A stretch of 64,000 nucleotides of DNA from Thermoanaerobacterium sp. RBIITD (GTDB lineage: Bacteria > Bacillota > Thermoanaerobacteria > Thermoanaerobacterales > Thermoanaerobacteraceae). The position numbers and the translations under genes were made by a program. The DNA lies in contig NZ_LT906662.1 of the NCBI RefSeq assembly GCF_900205865.1, positions 1,935,411 through 1,999,410 of the forward strand. Direction: 5' to 3'. Positions 7,576 through 15,529 of this stretch are shown piece by piece. Each line of letters starts with the position of its first letter. The first letter of the stretch is position 1. The notes under the pieces were generated by a model. It searched no databases. It was not told the origin of the DNA and saw nothing but the letters and a program-made list of their open reading frames with translations.

Positions 7576-9606
7576 ATGGATATTAATAATATAATTTCAA
7601 AAGCGATGAGAATATCATTGGATGAAGAATTGCCAAAAATGCCGAAGTTTGTAGAGGGAGTAAGAAGAGCCCCAGATAGAGGCTTTAGGCTTAATAAAAG
7701 TCAAACGAAGATTGCTTTAAAAAACGCATTAAGATATATTCCTGAAAGATATCATAAAGAACTTATCCCCGAGTTCTTAGAAGAGTTAACTACACGTGGA
7801 AGAATATATGGATATAGATTCAGACCTGAAGGAAGAATTTATGGCAAGCCAATTGATGAATATCCTGGTAAATGCATTGAAGGTAAGGCATTTCAGGTAA
7901 TGATAGATAATAATTTAGATTTCGATGTAGCCTTATATCCATATGAACTAGTTACATATGGTGAAACAGGGAGTGTGTGTCAAAATTGGATGCAATATAG
8001 ACTTATAAAAAAGTATTTACAAGCAATGGAATCTGATCAAACTCTTGTTATTGAGTCAGGACATCCTTTGGGTTTATTTAAAACAAAAGAAGATGCTCCA
8101 AGGGTTATAATAACTAATGGTTTAATGGTAGGTATGTTTGATAATATGGATGACTGGGAAATTGCAGAACAGATGGGAGTGGCAAACTATGGTCAGATGA
8201 CAGCTGGTGGTTGGATGTATATAGGACCGCAGGGAATTGTTCATGGAACATACAATACACTATTAAATGCAGGAAGATTAAAATTAAATATTCCCAATAA
8301 TAGTGACTTAAGAGGACATTTATTTATAAGTTCTGGACTTGGCGGAATGAGTGGTGCTCAGGCTAAAGCAATTGAAATAGCAAATGGAGTAGGAATTATT
8401 GCTGAGGTTGATAAATCACGAATAGACACAAGATTTAAACAAGGATGGGTATCTAAGGTTTCATCAAATCTTGATGAAATATTTAATATTGCAGAAAAAT
8501 ATTTAAAAAATAAGCAACCAATTTCAATAGCTTATTACGGGAATGTTGTTGATTTACTAGAATATGTGGTAAGAAATAATATTAAAGTAGATCTTTTATC
8601 TGATCAGACTTCATGTCATGCTGTATATGAAGGAGGATACTGCCCACAAGGTATAAGTTTTGAGGAAAGAACGCGGCTTTTAAGTGAAGATAGGGAATTA
8701 TTTAAAAATCTAGTAAATAAAAGCCTTAGGAAACATTATGAATTAATTAAACAGTGTGTTAATCGTGGATCATATTTTTTTGATTACGGCAATTCGTTTT
8801 TAAAAGCCGTATATGACGCAGGAGTAAAAGAAATATCAAAAAATGGTGTAGATGAAAAAGACGGTTTTATTTTGCCATCATATGTTGAAGATATAATGGG
8901 TCCACAATTATTCGATTATGGTTATGGACCATTTAGATGGGTATGTTTAAGCGGAAAGAATGAAGATTTAATTAAAACTGATAAAGCTGCCATGGACTGC
9001 ATTGATATAAATAGAAGGTATCAAGACAGAGATAATTATAATTGGATAAAAAATGCTGAGAAGTATAACCTAGTTGTAGGAACAAAGGCAAGAATATTAT
9101 ATCAAGATGCAGAAGGAAGAATAAAAATTGCATTAAAATTTAATGAAATGGTGAGAAATAAGGAAATTGGTCCAGTAATGATTGGCCGAGATCACCATGA
9201 TGTTAGTGGTACTGATTCTCCTTTTAGAGAGACAGCAAACATCAAGGATGGTAGTAACGTGATGGCTGATATGGCAGTACAATGTTTTGCTGGTAATGCT
9301 GCAAGAGGTATGAGTCTAGTCACACTTCATAATGGTGGTGGAGTTGGTATAGGTAAAGCTATAAATGGTGGATTTGGACTTGTGCTTGATGGAAGTGAAA
9401 GAATTGATAATATTATAAAATCCGCAATCATGTGGGATGTAATTGGTGGCGTTTCTAGAAGAAGTTGGGCACGAAACGAACATTCAATTGAAACAGCCAT
9501 TTCATTTAACAAATCATATAAAGAATCATCTCAAATAACATTACCATATTTAGCTGACGAAGAATTGATTGAAAGGTCTGTAAATGACTATTTTAGAGAA
9601 CAATAA
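7576..9606 (+). CDS. hutU: Urocanate hydratase (urocanase), long form
   Basis: The 676-residue protein carries urocanase hallmarks: ITNGLMVGMFDNMDDWE, YGQMTAGGWMYIGPQGIVHG, SSGLGGMSGAQAKA for the tightly bound NAD, SDQTSCHAVYEGGYCPQG, and GRDHHDVSGTDSPFRET. It adds water to urocanate to give 4-imidazolone-5-propionate, step two of histidine breakdown. Many bacterial urocanases are about 550 residues; this is the longer form, close to the length of animal enzymes, with extra sequence ahead of the FRWVCLSGKNEDL region. It has an AGGAGAGG ribosome site and overlaps hutI by one base (TAATG). No hutH (histidine ammonia-lyase) is visible, so urocanate may be imported or made elsewhere. Confidence 0.93.
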   Translation: MDINNIISKAMRISLDEELPKMPKFVEGVRRAPDRGFRLNKSQTKIALKNALRYIPERYHKELIPEFLEELTTRGRIYGYRFRPEGRIYGKPIDEYPGKCIEGKAFQVMIDNNLDFDVALYPYELVTYGETGSVCQNWMQYRLIKKYLQAMESDQTLVIESGHPLGLFKTKEDAPRVIITNGLMVGMFDNMDDWEIAEQMGVANYGQMTAGGWMYIGPQGIVHGTYNTLLNAGRLKLNIPNNSDLRGHLFISSGLGGMSGAQAKAIEIANGVGIIAEVDKSRIDTRFKQGWVSKVSSNLDEIFNIAEKYLKNKQPISIAYYGNVVDLLEYVVRNNIKVDLLSDQTSCHAVYEGGYCPQGISFEERTRLLSEDRELFKNLVNKSLRKHYELIKQCVNRGSYFFDYGNSFLKAVYDAGVKEISKNGVDEKDGFILPSYVEDIMGPQLFDYGYGPFRWVCLSGKNEDLIKTDKAAMDCIDINRRYQDRDNYNWIKNAEKYNLVVGTKARILYQDAEGRIKIALKFNEMVRNKEIGPVMIGRDHHDVSGTDSPFRETANIKDGSNVMADMAVQCFAGNAARGMSLVTLHNGGGVGIGKAINGGFGLVLDGSERIDNIIKSAIMWDVIGGVSRRSWARNEHSIETAISFNKSYKESSQITLPYLADEELIERSVNDYFREQ

Positions 9607-10853
9607 TGGATGATTTAATTATAATAAATGCGACAATTGCAACGCCCGTTGGTAAAGAAGCTAAATATGGTAAAGAAATGAAAGATATTAAAATTATTAA
9701 TAAAGGTGCAATTATAATAAAGAATGGTAATATAGTTGATGTTGGAAAAACAGATTACATTTTAGATAAATACAATACAAGAAGTTCTAATATTATCGAT
9801 GCAAAAAGTAAATGTGTTATTCCTGGTTTTGTTGATTCACATACTCATTTCATTTTCGGTGGTTATAGGGAAAAAGAATTTATGTCTAGAATAAATGGTA
9901 TAAGTTATATGGAAATAATGAAAAATCACGGGGGAATCGAAAATACCGTATCAAAAACAAGAGAATCCTCTTTTACTGAATTATATAAGTTAGGATATCA
10001 AAGATTGAATAACATGCTTTCATTTGGTATAACAACGGTTGAAGGTAAAAGTGGGTATGGACTTGATTTTGATACAGAAATAAAACAATTAAAAGTTATG
10101 AAGGAATTAAATGAAAATCATCCAATAGATATTGTCGAAACTTATTTAGGAGCACACTCTATACCAAAAGAATATGAAGGAAAAGATGCCGATTATATAA
10201 ATTATATTATTAAATATGTGATTCCATATATAGCAAAATATAAACTAGCAGAATTTTGTGATGTATTTTGTGAAAAAGATGTTATTTCAATTAATTTATC
10301 AGAAAAATTACTTATTAATGCAAGAAAGAATAGCTTAAAATTAAAAATTCATGCTGACGAAATTACTAGTTCTGGTGGAGCCGAGCTTGCAGGATCATTA
10401 AATGCTGTATCTGCTGATCATCTATTAAATGCTTCTGATGATGGTATAAGATCCTTATCAAAAAATAAAGTTATAGCAACTTTATTGCCCTTAACTGCTT
10501 TTTGTCTTAATAAACCATATGCTAATGCAAGAAAAATGATAGACGAGGGTTGTGCCGTAGCTCTTGCAAGTGATTTTAACCCTGGAAGCTGTTTTACAAA
10601 TTCTATTCCGCTAATAATTGCTATATCATGTATATATATGAATATGTCAGTTGAAGAAGTATTGACAGCATTAACATTAAATGGTGCTGCTGCAGTTGAT
10701 AGAGAAAAATTAGTGGGAAGCATTGAGAAAGGAAAGCAAGGTGATTTAGTTATTTTGAAATATCCGAATTATAATTTTTTACCTTATTGCACTGGAATCA
10801 ATATTGTTGATACTGTAATAAAAAAGGGAGCAGTTGTTTACAAAAATAAATAA
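9606..10853 (+). CDS. hutI: Imidazolonepropionase
   Basis: The 415-residue amidohydrolase-fold enzyme has the metal-binding FVDSHTHFIFGG motif near residue 80, GITTVEGKSGYGLD, HADEITSSGGAELA and ASDFNPGSC. These are characteristic of HutI, which opens imidazolonepropionate to N-formimino-L-glutamate. Its ATG shares one base with the hutU stop, so the two are coupled. The length is normal. It feeds the downstream hydrolases in the same operon. The product must then lose the formimino group, for which the M20 and HutF-like proteins are the only visible candidates. Confidence 0.93.
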   Translation: MDDLIIINATIATPVGKEAKYGKEMKDIKIINKGAIIIKNGNIVDVGKTDYILDKYNTRSSNIIDAKSKCVIPGFVDSHTHFIFGGYREKEFMSRINGISYMEIMKNHGGIENTVSKTRESSFTELYKLGYQRLNNMLSFGITTVEGKSGYGLDFDTEIKQLKVMKELNENHPIDIVETYLGAHSIPKEYEGKDADYINYIIKYVIPYIAKYKLAEFCDVFCEKDVISINLSEKLLINARKNSLKLKIHADEITSSGGAELAGSLNAVSADHLLNASDDGIRSLSKNKVIATLLPLTAFCLNKPYANARKMIDEGCAVALASDFNPGSCFTNSIPLIIAISCIYMNMSVEEVLTALTLNGAAAVDREKLVGSIEKGKQGDLVILKYPNYNFLPYCTGINIVDTVIKKGAVVYKNK

Positions 10854-10870
10854 AAAAGGCAGGAGTTAAA

Positions 10871-12142
10871 TTGAATAATTATTCAATAAATATATTAACA
10901 GTTAATAGTAATAGGATATTTGAAAGGTTAAAAATATTATCACAGTTTGGTGTAAATGAGAATGGAGGGATTGATAGATGTTTTGGTAGCGAATCTGATA
11001 TAAAGGCAAGAAATTGGATTAAGAACCTTTGGGAAAAAGATATAGGAATAAAGACAATAATAGATCCCATATCAAATTTATGGGGATGCTTAAATGAGAA
11101 TTTAGATTTACCTGCTATTATTATAGGGTCACATCATGACTCGGTTTTGAATGGCGGAAGATATGATGGGGCCCTAGGCATTATTCTTGCAACCGAAGTT
11201 ATACAAATTATTAAAGAAAAAGAGATTAATTTAAGACATCCATTAAAGGTAGTATCATTTGCATCTGAAGAACCAAATAAATTTAATTTATCAACTTTAG
11301 GTAGCCGTGTCGTTGCAGGTAAATTGAACAAAAAAGATATTAAGGATATAAAAGACAATAATGGCATTTGGTTAAAAGATATTATATCTAAATTAGGTGG
11401 TAATATCAACAATTTAGACCTTGCAAAAAAGTCTACAAAAGATGTAAGTGCTTTTATAGAATGTCATATTGAACAAGGAAATAAATTATTTAAAAAGGAC
11501 TTATCCGTAGGTGTTGTTACTGAAATAACAGGAATATATAGAGAAGCTCTACAAATTATAGGTGAGTCAAATCATGCCGGTACAACTGCTATGGATGAAA
11601 GACACGATGCTTTAATTGCCGCGTCAATTATATGTCTTAAATTCGAAAGAATAATTAAAAGTTTTAAGAATGATTATGTTGTAGGTACTATAGGGCATTT
11701 AGTAATTGAACCTAGTTCAGTAAATATTATACCAGGCAATGTAAAAATGATACTGGAATATAGAACACCAAATCATGAATTAGCAAGAATAATATACAGT
11801 AAACTTATGGAGTGTATTTCATATGTCGAGACAGAAAGAAAGGTAAAAATAATTAATAAAACGATATTAAAACAAAGAGAAGTTAAAATGGATAATACAG
11901 TTATAGACGCAATGAAAAAAGCATTATACAAAATGAATGAACCTTTTGAAGAAATAGTTAGTATGGCGGGACATGATACGGTTCATATGAGTGATATTAC
12001 TAAGACCGGAATGTTATTTGTAGCAAGTGTTGATGGAAAAAGCCATTGTCCGGAGGAAAGTACAAAGAATAAAGATATTATAAAAGCGGCAAATACATTA
12101 TTAGAGACGATTCTTATATTAGATGAGGAGCTAGATCAATAA
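10871..12142 (+). CDS. M20-family amidohydrolase (N-carbamoyl/N-formyl amino acid hydrolase type)
   Basis: This 423-residue protein starts at TTG 10871, placed by GGCAGGAG eight bases upstream. It has the Zn-dependent amidase/carbamoylase pattern of allantoate amidohydrolases and L-N-carbamoylases: GSHHDSVLNGGRYDGALG with metal His and Asp, FASEEPNKF, IECHIEQG, NHAGTTAMDERHDA in the dimerisation domain, and MAGHDTVHMS. The family cleaves N-carbamoyl or N-formyl groups from amino acids. In this operon it could release glutamate from N-formyl- or N-carbamoyl-glutamate in place of HutG, which is not seen. That assignment is inference. It is followed by a one-base overlap with the next gene. Confidence 0.85.
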   Translation: MNNYSINILTVNSNRIFERLKILSQFGVNENGGIDRCFGSESDIKARNWIKNLWEKDIGIKTIIDPISNLWGCLNENLDLPAIIIGSHHDSVLNGGRYDGALGIILATEVIQIIKEKEINLRHPLKVVSFASEEPNKFNLSTLGSRVVAGKLNKKDIKDIKDNNGIWLKDIISKLGGNINNLDLAKKSTKDVSAFIECHIEQGNKLFKKDLSVGVVTEITGIYREALQIIGESNHAGTTAMDERHDALIAASIICLKFERIIKSFKNDYVVGTIGHLVIEPSSVNIIPGNVKMILEYRTPNHELARIIYSKLMECISYVETERKVKIINKTILKQREVKMDNTVIDAMKKALYKMNEPFEEIVSMAGHDTVHMSDITKTGMLFVASVDGKSHCPEESTKNKDIIKAANTLLETILILDEELDQ

Positions 12143-13479
12143 TGAAAATTATATATAAACCCGAATTATTGCTAACAGAGAGAGGCTTTATTAGAAATAG
12201 TGGTGTTTTTGTATCAGATGGTATTATAAGCGAAATTAATGATTTTCACTTATTAAAATATAAATATACGGACGCAAAAATAATTAATTGGGACAAACTT
12301 GTTATGATACCTGGTACTGTAAATGCGCATAATCATTCTTTTCAGAGTATATTAAGGAGTATCGCTGATGATAAACCATTTTTAGTTTGGCGAGATCTTG
12401 CTTTATATAAGTATTCACCTTACCTTAGTGATGATGATATTTACAAGTGTGCCTTATTTGCATTTACAGAAATGATGAAATATGGTGTAACGACTGTATG
12501 TGATTTCTTTTATTTACATAATAATGGGATAAATAGTGATGAAGCCATAATTAAAGCTGCTAAGGATACTGGTATTCGCTTGGTTCTTGCTAGAGCTATG
12601 TATGATTGGAATGGAGCACCTAAAGGTTATCAAGAAACAGTAGATCAGGCAGTTAAAAATACAAAATATTTGGCAATAAAATATCAAGGTGATGCAATGA
12701 TTACAATATCACCGGCTCCCCATAGTCTCCATGGGGCATCCATCGATATGATAAAAGCGGGATATAATTTGGCCAAAGAGTTAGATACACATTTTCATAT
12801 CCATGTTGCCGAAGAAATGTTTGAAGTTAATGATATACTAAAAAAATACAGATTAAGACCAATACAACTTCTAAACAAATTCGGGATTTTAGACGAAAGA
12901 ATGGTAGCGATTCATGCCGTTTGGTTAAGCAAAGATGAATTGCAATTATTAGAGAAGAATAAAGTTAATTTGGCATATTGTCCATCTAGTAATATGTTTT
13001 TAGCAGATGGTATTACGGATATTCCTGAGTTATTAAAAAATAATATGACAATTGGATTAGGGACCGATGGTGCATGTAGTAATAATCGCATTAGTGTTTT
13101 CGAAGAGATGAGAATGACATCATTATTACAAAAAATTAATAAATTAGATACAACAATAATTGATTCAAAGCAAGTATTTAAAATGGGAACTGAACAAGGA
13201 GGAAAAGTTTTAGGTTTGCCAATAGGCAAAATTAAACCAGGTTATATGGCGGATTTTGTTGGAATAGACTTAGAAGATTTATCCTTACAACCAATTTTTT
13301 CTCCTAATAGTTCTATAATAAATAATATTGTTTATTCTATGCAACCAAATGCAATTAGTAGAGTTGTAATAGATGGAAAAGAAAGTATAGTTAATAAAAA
13401 AATAATAAATATATCAGAGAAAAAAGTCTTAGATAATGTAATGGAATTGGTAGAAAAATTAAATAAAATAAATGCATAA
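12142..13479 (+). CDS. Amidohydrolase, HutF-like (formimidoylglutamate deiminase candidate)
   Basis: The 445-residue protein belongs to the metal-dependent deaminases (HutF/AtzB/SAH deaminase group). It shows NAHNHSFQSILRS (HxH metal site), VWRDLALYKYSPYLSDDDI, EMMKYGVTTVCDFFYLHNN, HFHIHVAEE, and LGTDGACSNN. The VWRD..Y and FFYLHN stretches resemble formimidoylglutamate deiminase, while LGTDGACSNN is closer to AtzB/8-oxoguanine deaminase-like proteins, so the substrate is open. With hutU and hutI it could deaminate N-formiminoglutamate to N-formylglutamate, which the M20 enzyme would then hydrolyse. It is the last gene of the operon; a strong hairpin follows at once. Confidence 0.8.
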   Translation: MKIIYKPELLLTERGFIRNSGVFVSDGIISEINDFHLLKYKYTDAKIINWDKLVMIPGTVNAHNHSFQSILRSIADDKPFLVWRDLALYKYSPYLSDDDIYKCALFAFTEMMKYGVTTVCDFFYLHNNGINSDEAIIKAAKDTGIRLVLARAMYDWNGAPKGYQETVDQAVKNTKYLAIKYQGDAMITISPAPHSLHGASIDMIKAGYNLAKELDTHFHIHVAEEMFEVNDILKKYRLRPIQLLNKFGILDERMVAIHAVWLSKDELQLLEKNKVNLAYCPSSNMFLADGITDIPELLKNNMTIGLGTDGACSNNRISVFEEMRMTSLLQKINKLDTTIIDSKQVFKMGTEQGGKVLGLPIGKIKPGYMADFVGIDLEDLSLQPIFSPNSSIINNIVYSMQPNAISRVVIDGKESIVNKKIINISEKKVLDNVMELVEKLNKINA

Positions 13480-13481
13480 TA

Positions 13482-13520
13482 TAAATAGAGTTACTTGTTA
13501 CAAACAAGTAGCTCTATTTA
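13482..13520. terminator. Hairpin ending the hut/importer operon
   Basis: An 18-bp stem: TAAATAGAG-T-TACTTGTT pairs with AACAAGTA-G-CTCTATTTA around an ACA loop, with one T-G pair, beginning three bases after the stop. The U-tract is weak (TTTATATAGG), so termination may be partial. Confidence 0.7.
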
Positions 13521-13817
13521 TATAGGATTTCTAAAAAGATTGAAAAGAAAAGTCTCAATAGTCTGTGAAAATGTTACCTAAAAAAGAACAAATTTATTTA
13601 GTAAAAAATGTCATCTCTACGGTATGCTTTAAATTTTAGTTGTAGCATTAGGAACTATGATAACAAAATAAGAATTGAAACTAGGAATTTTTTCATATGC
13701 TGCTATGGCAAGGCTGGTTAGTGATATAAAATTAAAGGTATTTTAAAAAAGGGCATAGAAAATTAAGCCTTGATAAATACCATCAAAGCAAGTATCATAA
13801 TATATGACAATATTTTT
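13521..13817. other. Non-coding interval with a 12-bp inverted repeat
   Basis: No convincing intact gene. GGGCATAGAAAA (13751-13762) is matched by TTTTCTATGCCC (13814-13825), with a small TTGAT/ATCAA hairpin inside; it lies at the 3' edge of the decayed transposase and may be an element end or a terminator. A broken reading frame around 13640-13745 gives ELKLGIFSYAAMARLVSD, possibly the tail of a lost gene; I do not recognise it. Confidence 0.4.
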
Positions 13818-15155
13818 CTATGCCCATGTACGCGTAGAATTGAAAAGCTGATTAAGCATTTCAACGATCTCACGATCGCTTTCTTCATACGCGCAATTAG
13901 GCTTCTTCTTTTGTGTTTGTCGCCATGGGTGATCGGCACTTGGCTTTACTATAGTCCGTTTTACAGCTTTCTCTTTAGATGATTTTGAAGATTCTTTTTT
14001 TCGGACGTTCATCAAGAAGCAAAGTATCAATATAACATCAGCACACAAAGCTTTTTAAGCCTATTTTAGAACTGCTTAAAACAGTAAGTTTAGCTTTGGG
14101 CATAGCTGGAGCCTTTTTTACCATTCTTGATAAGTTGATAATACTTACCCTTGTAAGAAAAAGCAGACCCTTCAATGATAGTACGTTCCTCCTTTACGCA
14201 TAAGATATAATCAAGGTTAATATTAGAATCAAGTGGCCTAAAAGCAGGTTCAGGATTTTCAGGTTCAACACCAAACTTTTTATTATAAGCAACAATAAAT
14301 TGCGATAAAAAGGCATAAGCAGCTTCCATAGTGTCAATCCCATGAATCTTAAATTCAACAGGAAGCCTGTTTTGAAGCGTATCCCATAGCTTTTCAACGT
14401 GGCCTTTAGCTTGTGGAGAATTAGCCTTAATAATATAAATTCCAAGTTCATCCATGGCCCTTCCAAACTGTGTAAGATTAATTGTCTTTCCCTCTAATTG
14501 TTCTTCTATAGATAGCTTACTATCATTAGGAGAGACAAAAATAGTGTGACGGTCACAGTATATACTCATTGGAATACCATGGTTTTAACTATTTGTCTTA
14601 TGATTTCAAAATACCCTTCCATGCATTCATTTGGAGCAAAGAAAAAGGCAAGTATTTCACTAGTAGCGTCATCTATTGCTCCATGAAGAGTAAATGATTT
14701 ACCACCTATGATCCACTCATGGCGGAGAAGCATCAATCTGAACCAGCATTACTTTTGAGGTTTTCTCTTTCTTCGATGATGAGATTTACGCTTACGATGT
14801 TTTTTAGGGCTTTTAATACCCTCTTGAGTCAAGCCCCTATATATTGTTGAATAACTCAGTTTAATATTTTCATGTTCCTCCAGCAACTCAGAAAAATACA
14901 TGAAATTAGCCTCTTGATACTTCGATTGCTTTATTCAACAATTCTAGTTCTGATTTCATCCAAAAGAGCGTGCTGAGGCTTCCTGCCTCTATTTTTGTGA
15001 ATTATGAACGCTGGTCCTTCTTTTAAAACCCCTCCTTTTAACCTAATTACTTGGCGTTCACTGAAGCCCAGAAGCTCAGCAGCTTCTCTGATGATTATGA
15101 CTTTATCAATAGTTTGATTGATAACTCTAAGACGAGTTATTTCTTTTTGAGTTAT
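13818..15155 (-). pseudogene. ISNCY-like transposase (HTH + rve integrase core), decayed
   Basis: Minus-strand pieces in different frames reconstruct one transposase. An N-terminal HTH reads TQKEITRLRVINQTIDKVI then AAELLGFSERQVIRL. The middle reads GRKPQHALLDEIR and YFSELLEEHENIKLSYSTIY. The longest intact piece, 14569-14090, contains YCDRHTIF, ANSPQAKGHVEKLWDTLQ and the C-terminal VEPENPEPAFRPLD. The tail has PSADHPWRQ (about 13920). The expected start after AAGGAG reads ATA instead of ATG, and several frameshifts and stops interrupt the frame. About 1.3 kb in all, close to full element length, so this looks like an old, complete but inactivated insertion just upstream of tRNA-Glu. Confidence 0.78.
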
Positions 15156-15249
15156 ATTGAATATCTCCTTCTCTCATATATGACATTTTATCAGAATAAA
15201 TTCAATATGACATTATCACAGAATAATTACACTAGGTAAAAATTACTAA

Positions 15250-15277
15250 TTGACAAATCTACAAAATATGATAAAAT
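15250..15277 (+). promoter_or_regulatory. Promoter of tRNA-Glu
   Basis: TTGACA (15250-15255), 16-base spacer, TAAAAT (15272-15277). The predicted transcript start falls about six bases ahead of the mature tRNA 5' end. Confidence 0.75.
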
Positions 15278-15289
15278 ATGATTTGTTCT

Positions 15290-15364
15290 GGCCCCGTGGT
15301 CAAGTGGTTAAGACATCGCCCTTTCACGGCGGTAACATGGGTTCGAATCCCGTCGGGGTCACCA
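15290..15364 (+). tRNA. tRNA-Glu (UUC)
   Basis: A 75-nt cloverleaf with encoded CCA. The acceptor stem GGCCCCG pairs with CGGGGTC (one G-U), the anticodon loop is CTTTCAC giving UUC for glutamate, and the T-loop is GTTCGAATC. A promoter precedes it and an intrinsic terminator follows. A tRNA-Glu just ahead of spoIIE is also found in Bacillus subtilis. Confidence 0.97.
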
Positions 15365-15387
15365 AAATTACATATGATTTCAAATTT

Positions 15388-15416
15388 AAAAGCTACAATC
15401 TTTTGTAGCTTTTTTT
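15388..15416 (+). terminator. Terminator after tRNA-Glu
   Basis: AAAAGCTACAA, loop TCTT, TTGTAGCTTTT followed by a T run; an 11-bp perfect stem, typical intrinsic terminator. Confidence 0.9.
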
Positions 15417-15529
15417 ATTTTTCTTAAAGATTATGTCGCTAAAAAATTATTTCTTGCACCACAAATTTACAAATTATTCCTATTACATGATGCTATAATC
15501 ATGTCAAAAAGTAACGGTGGTGGTAAAAA

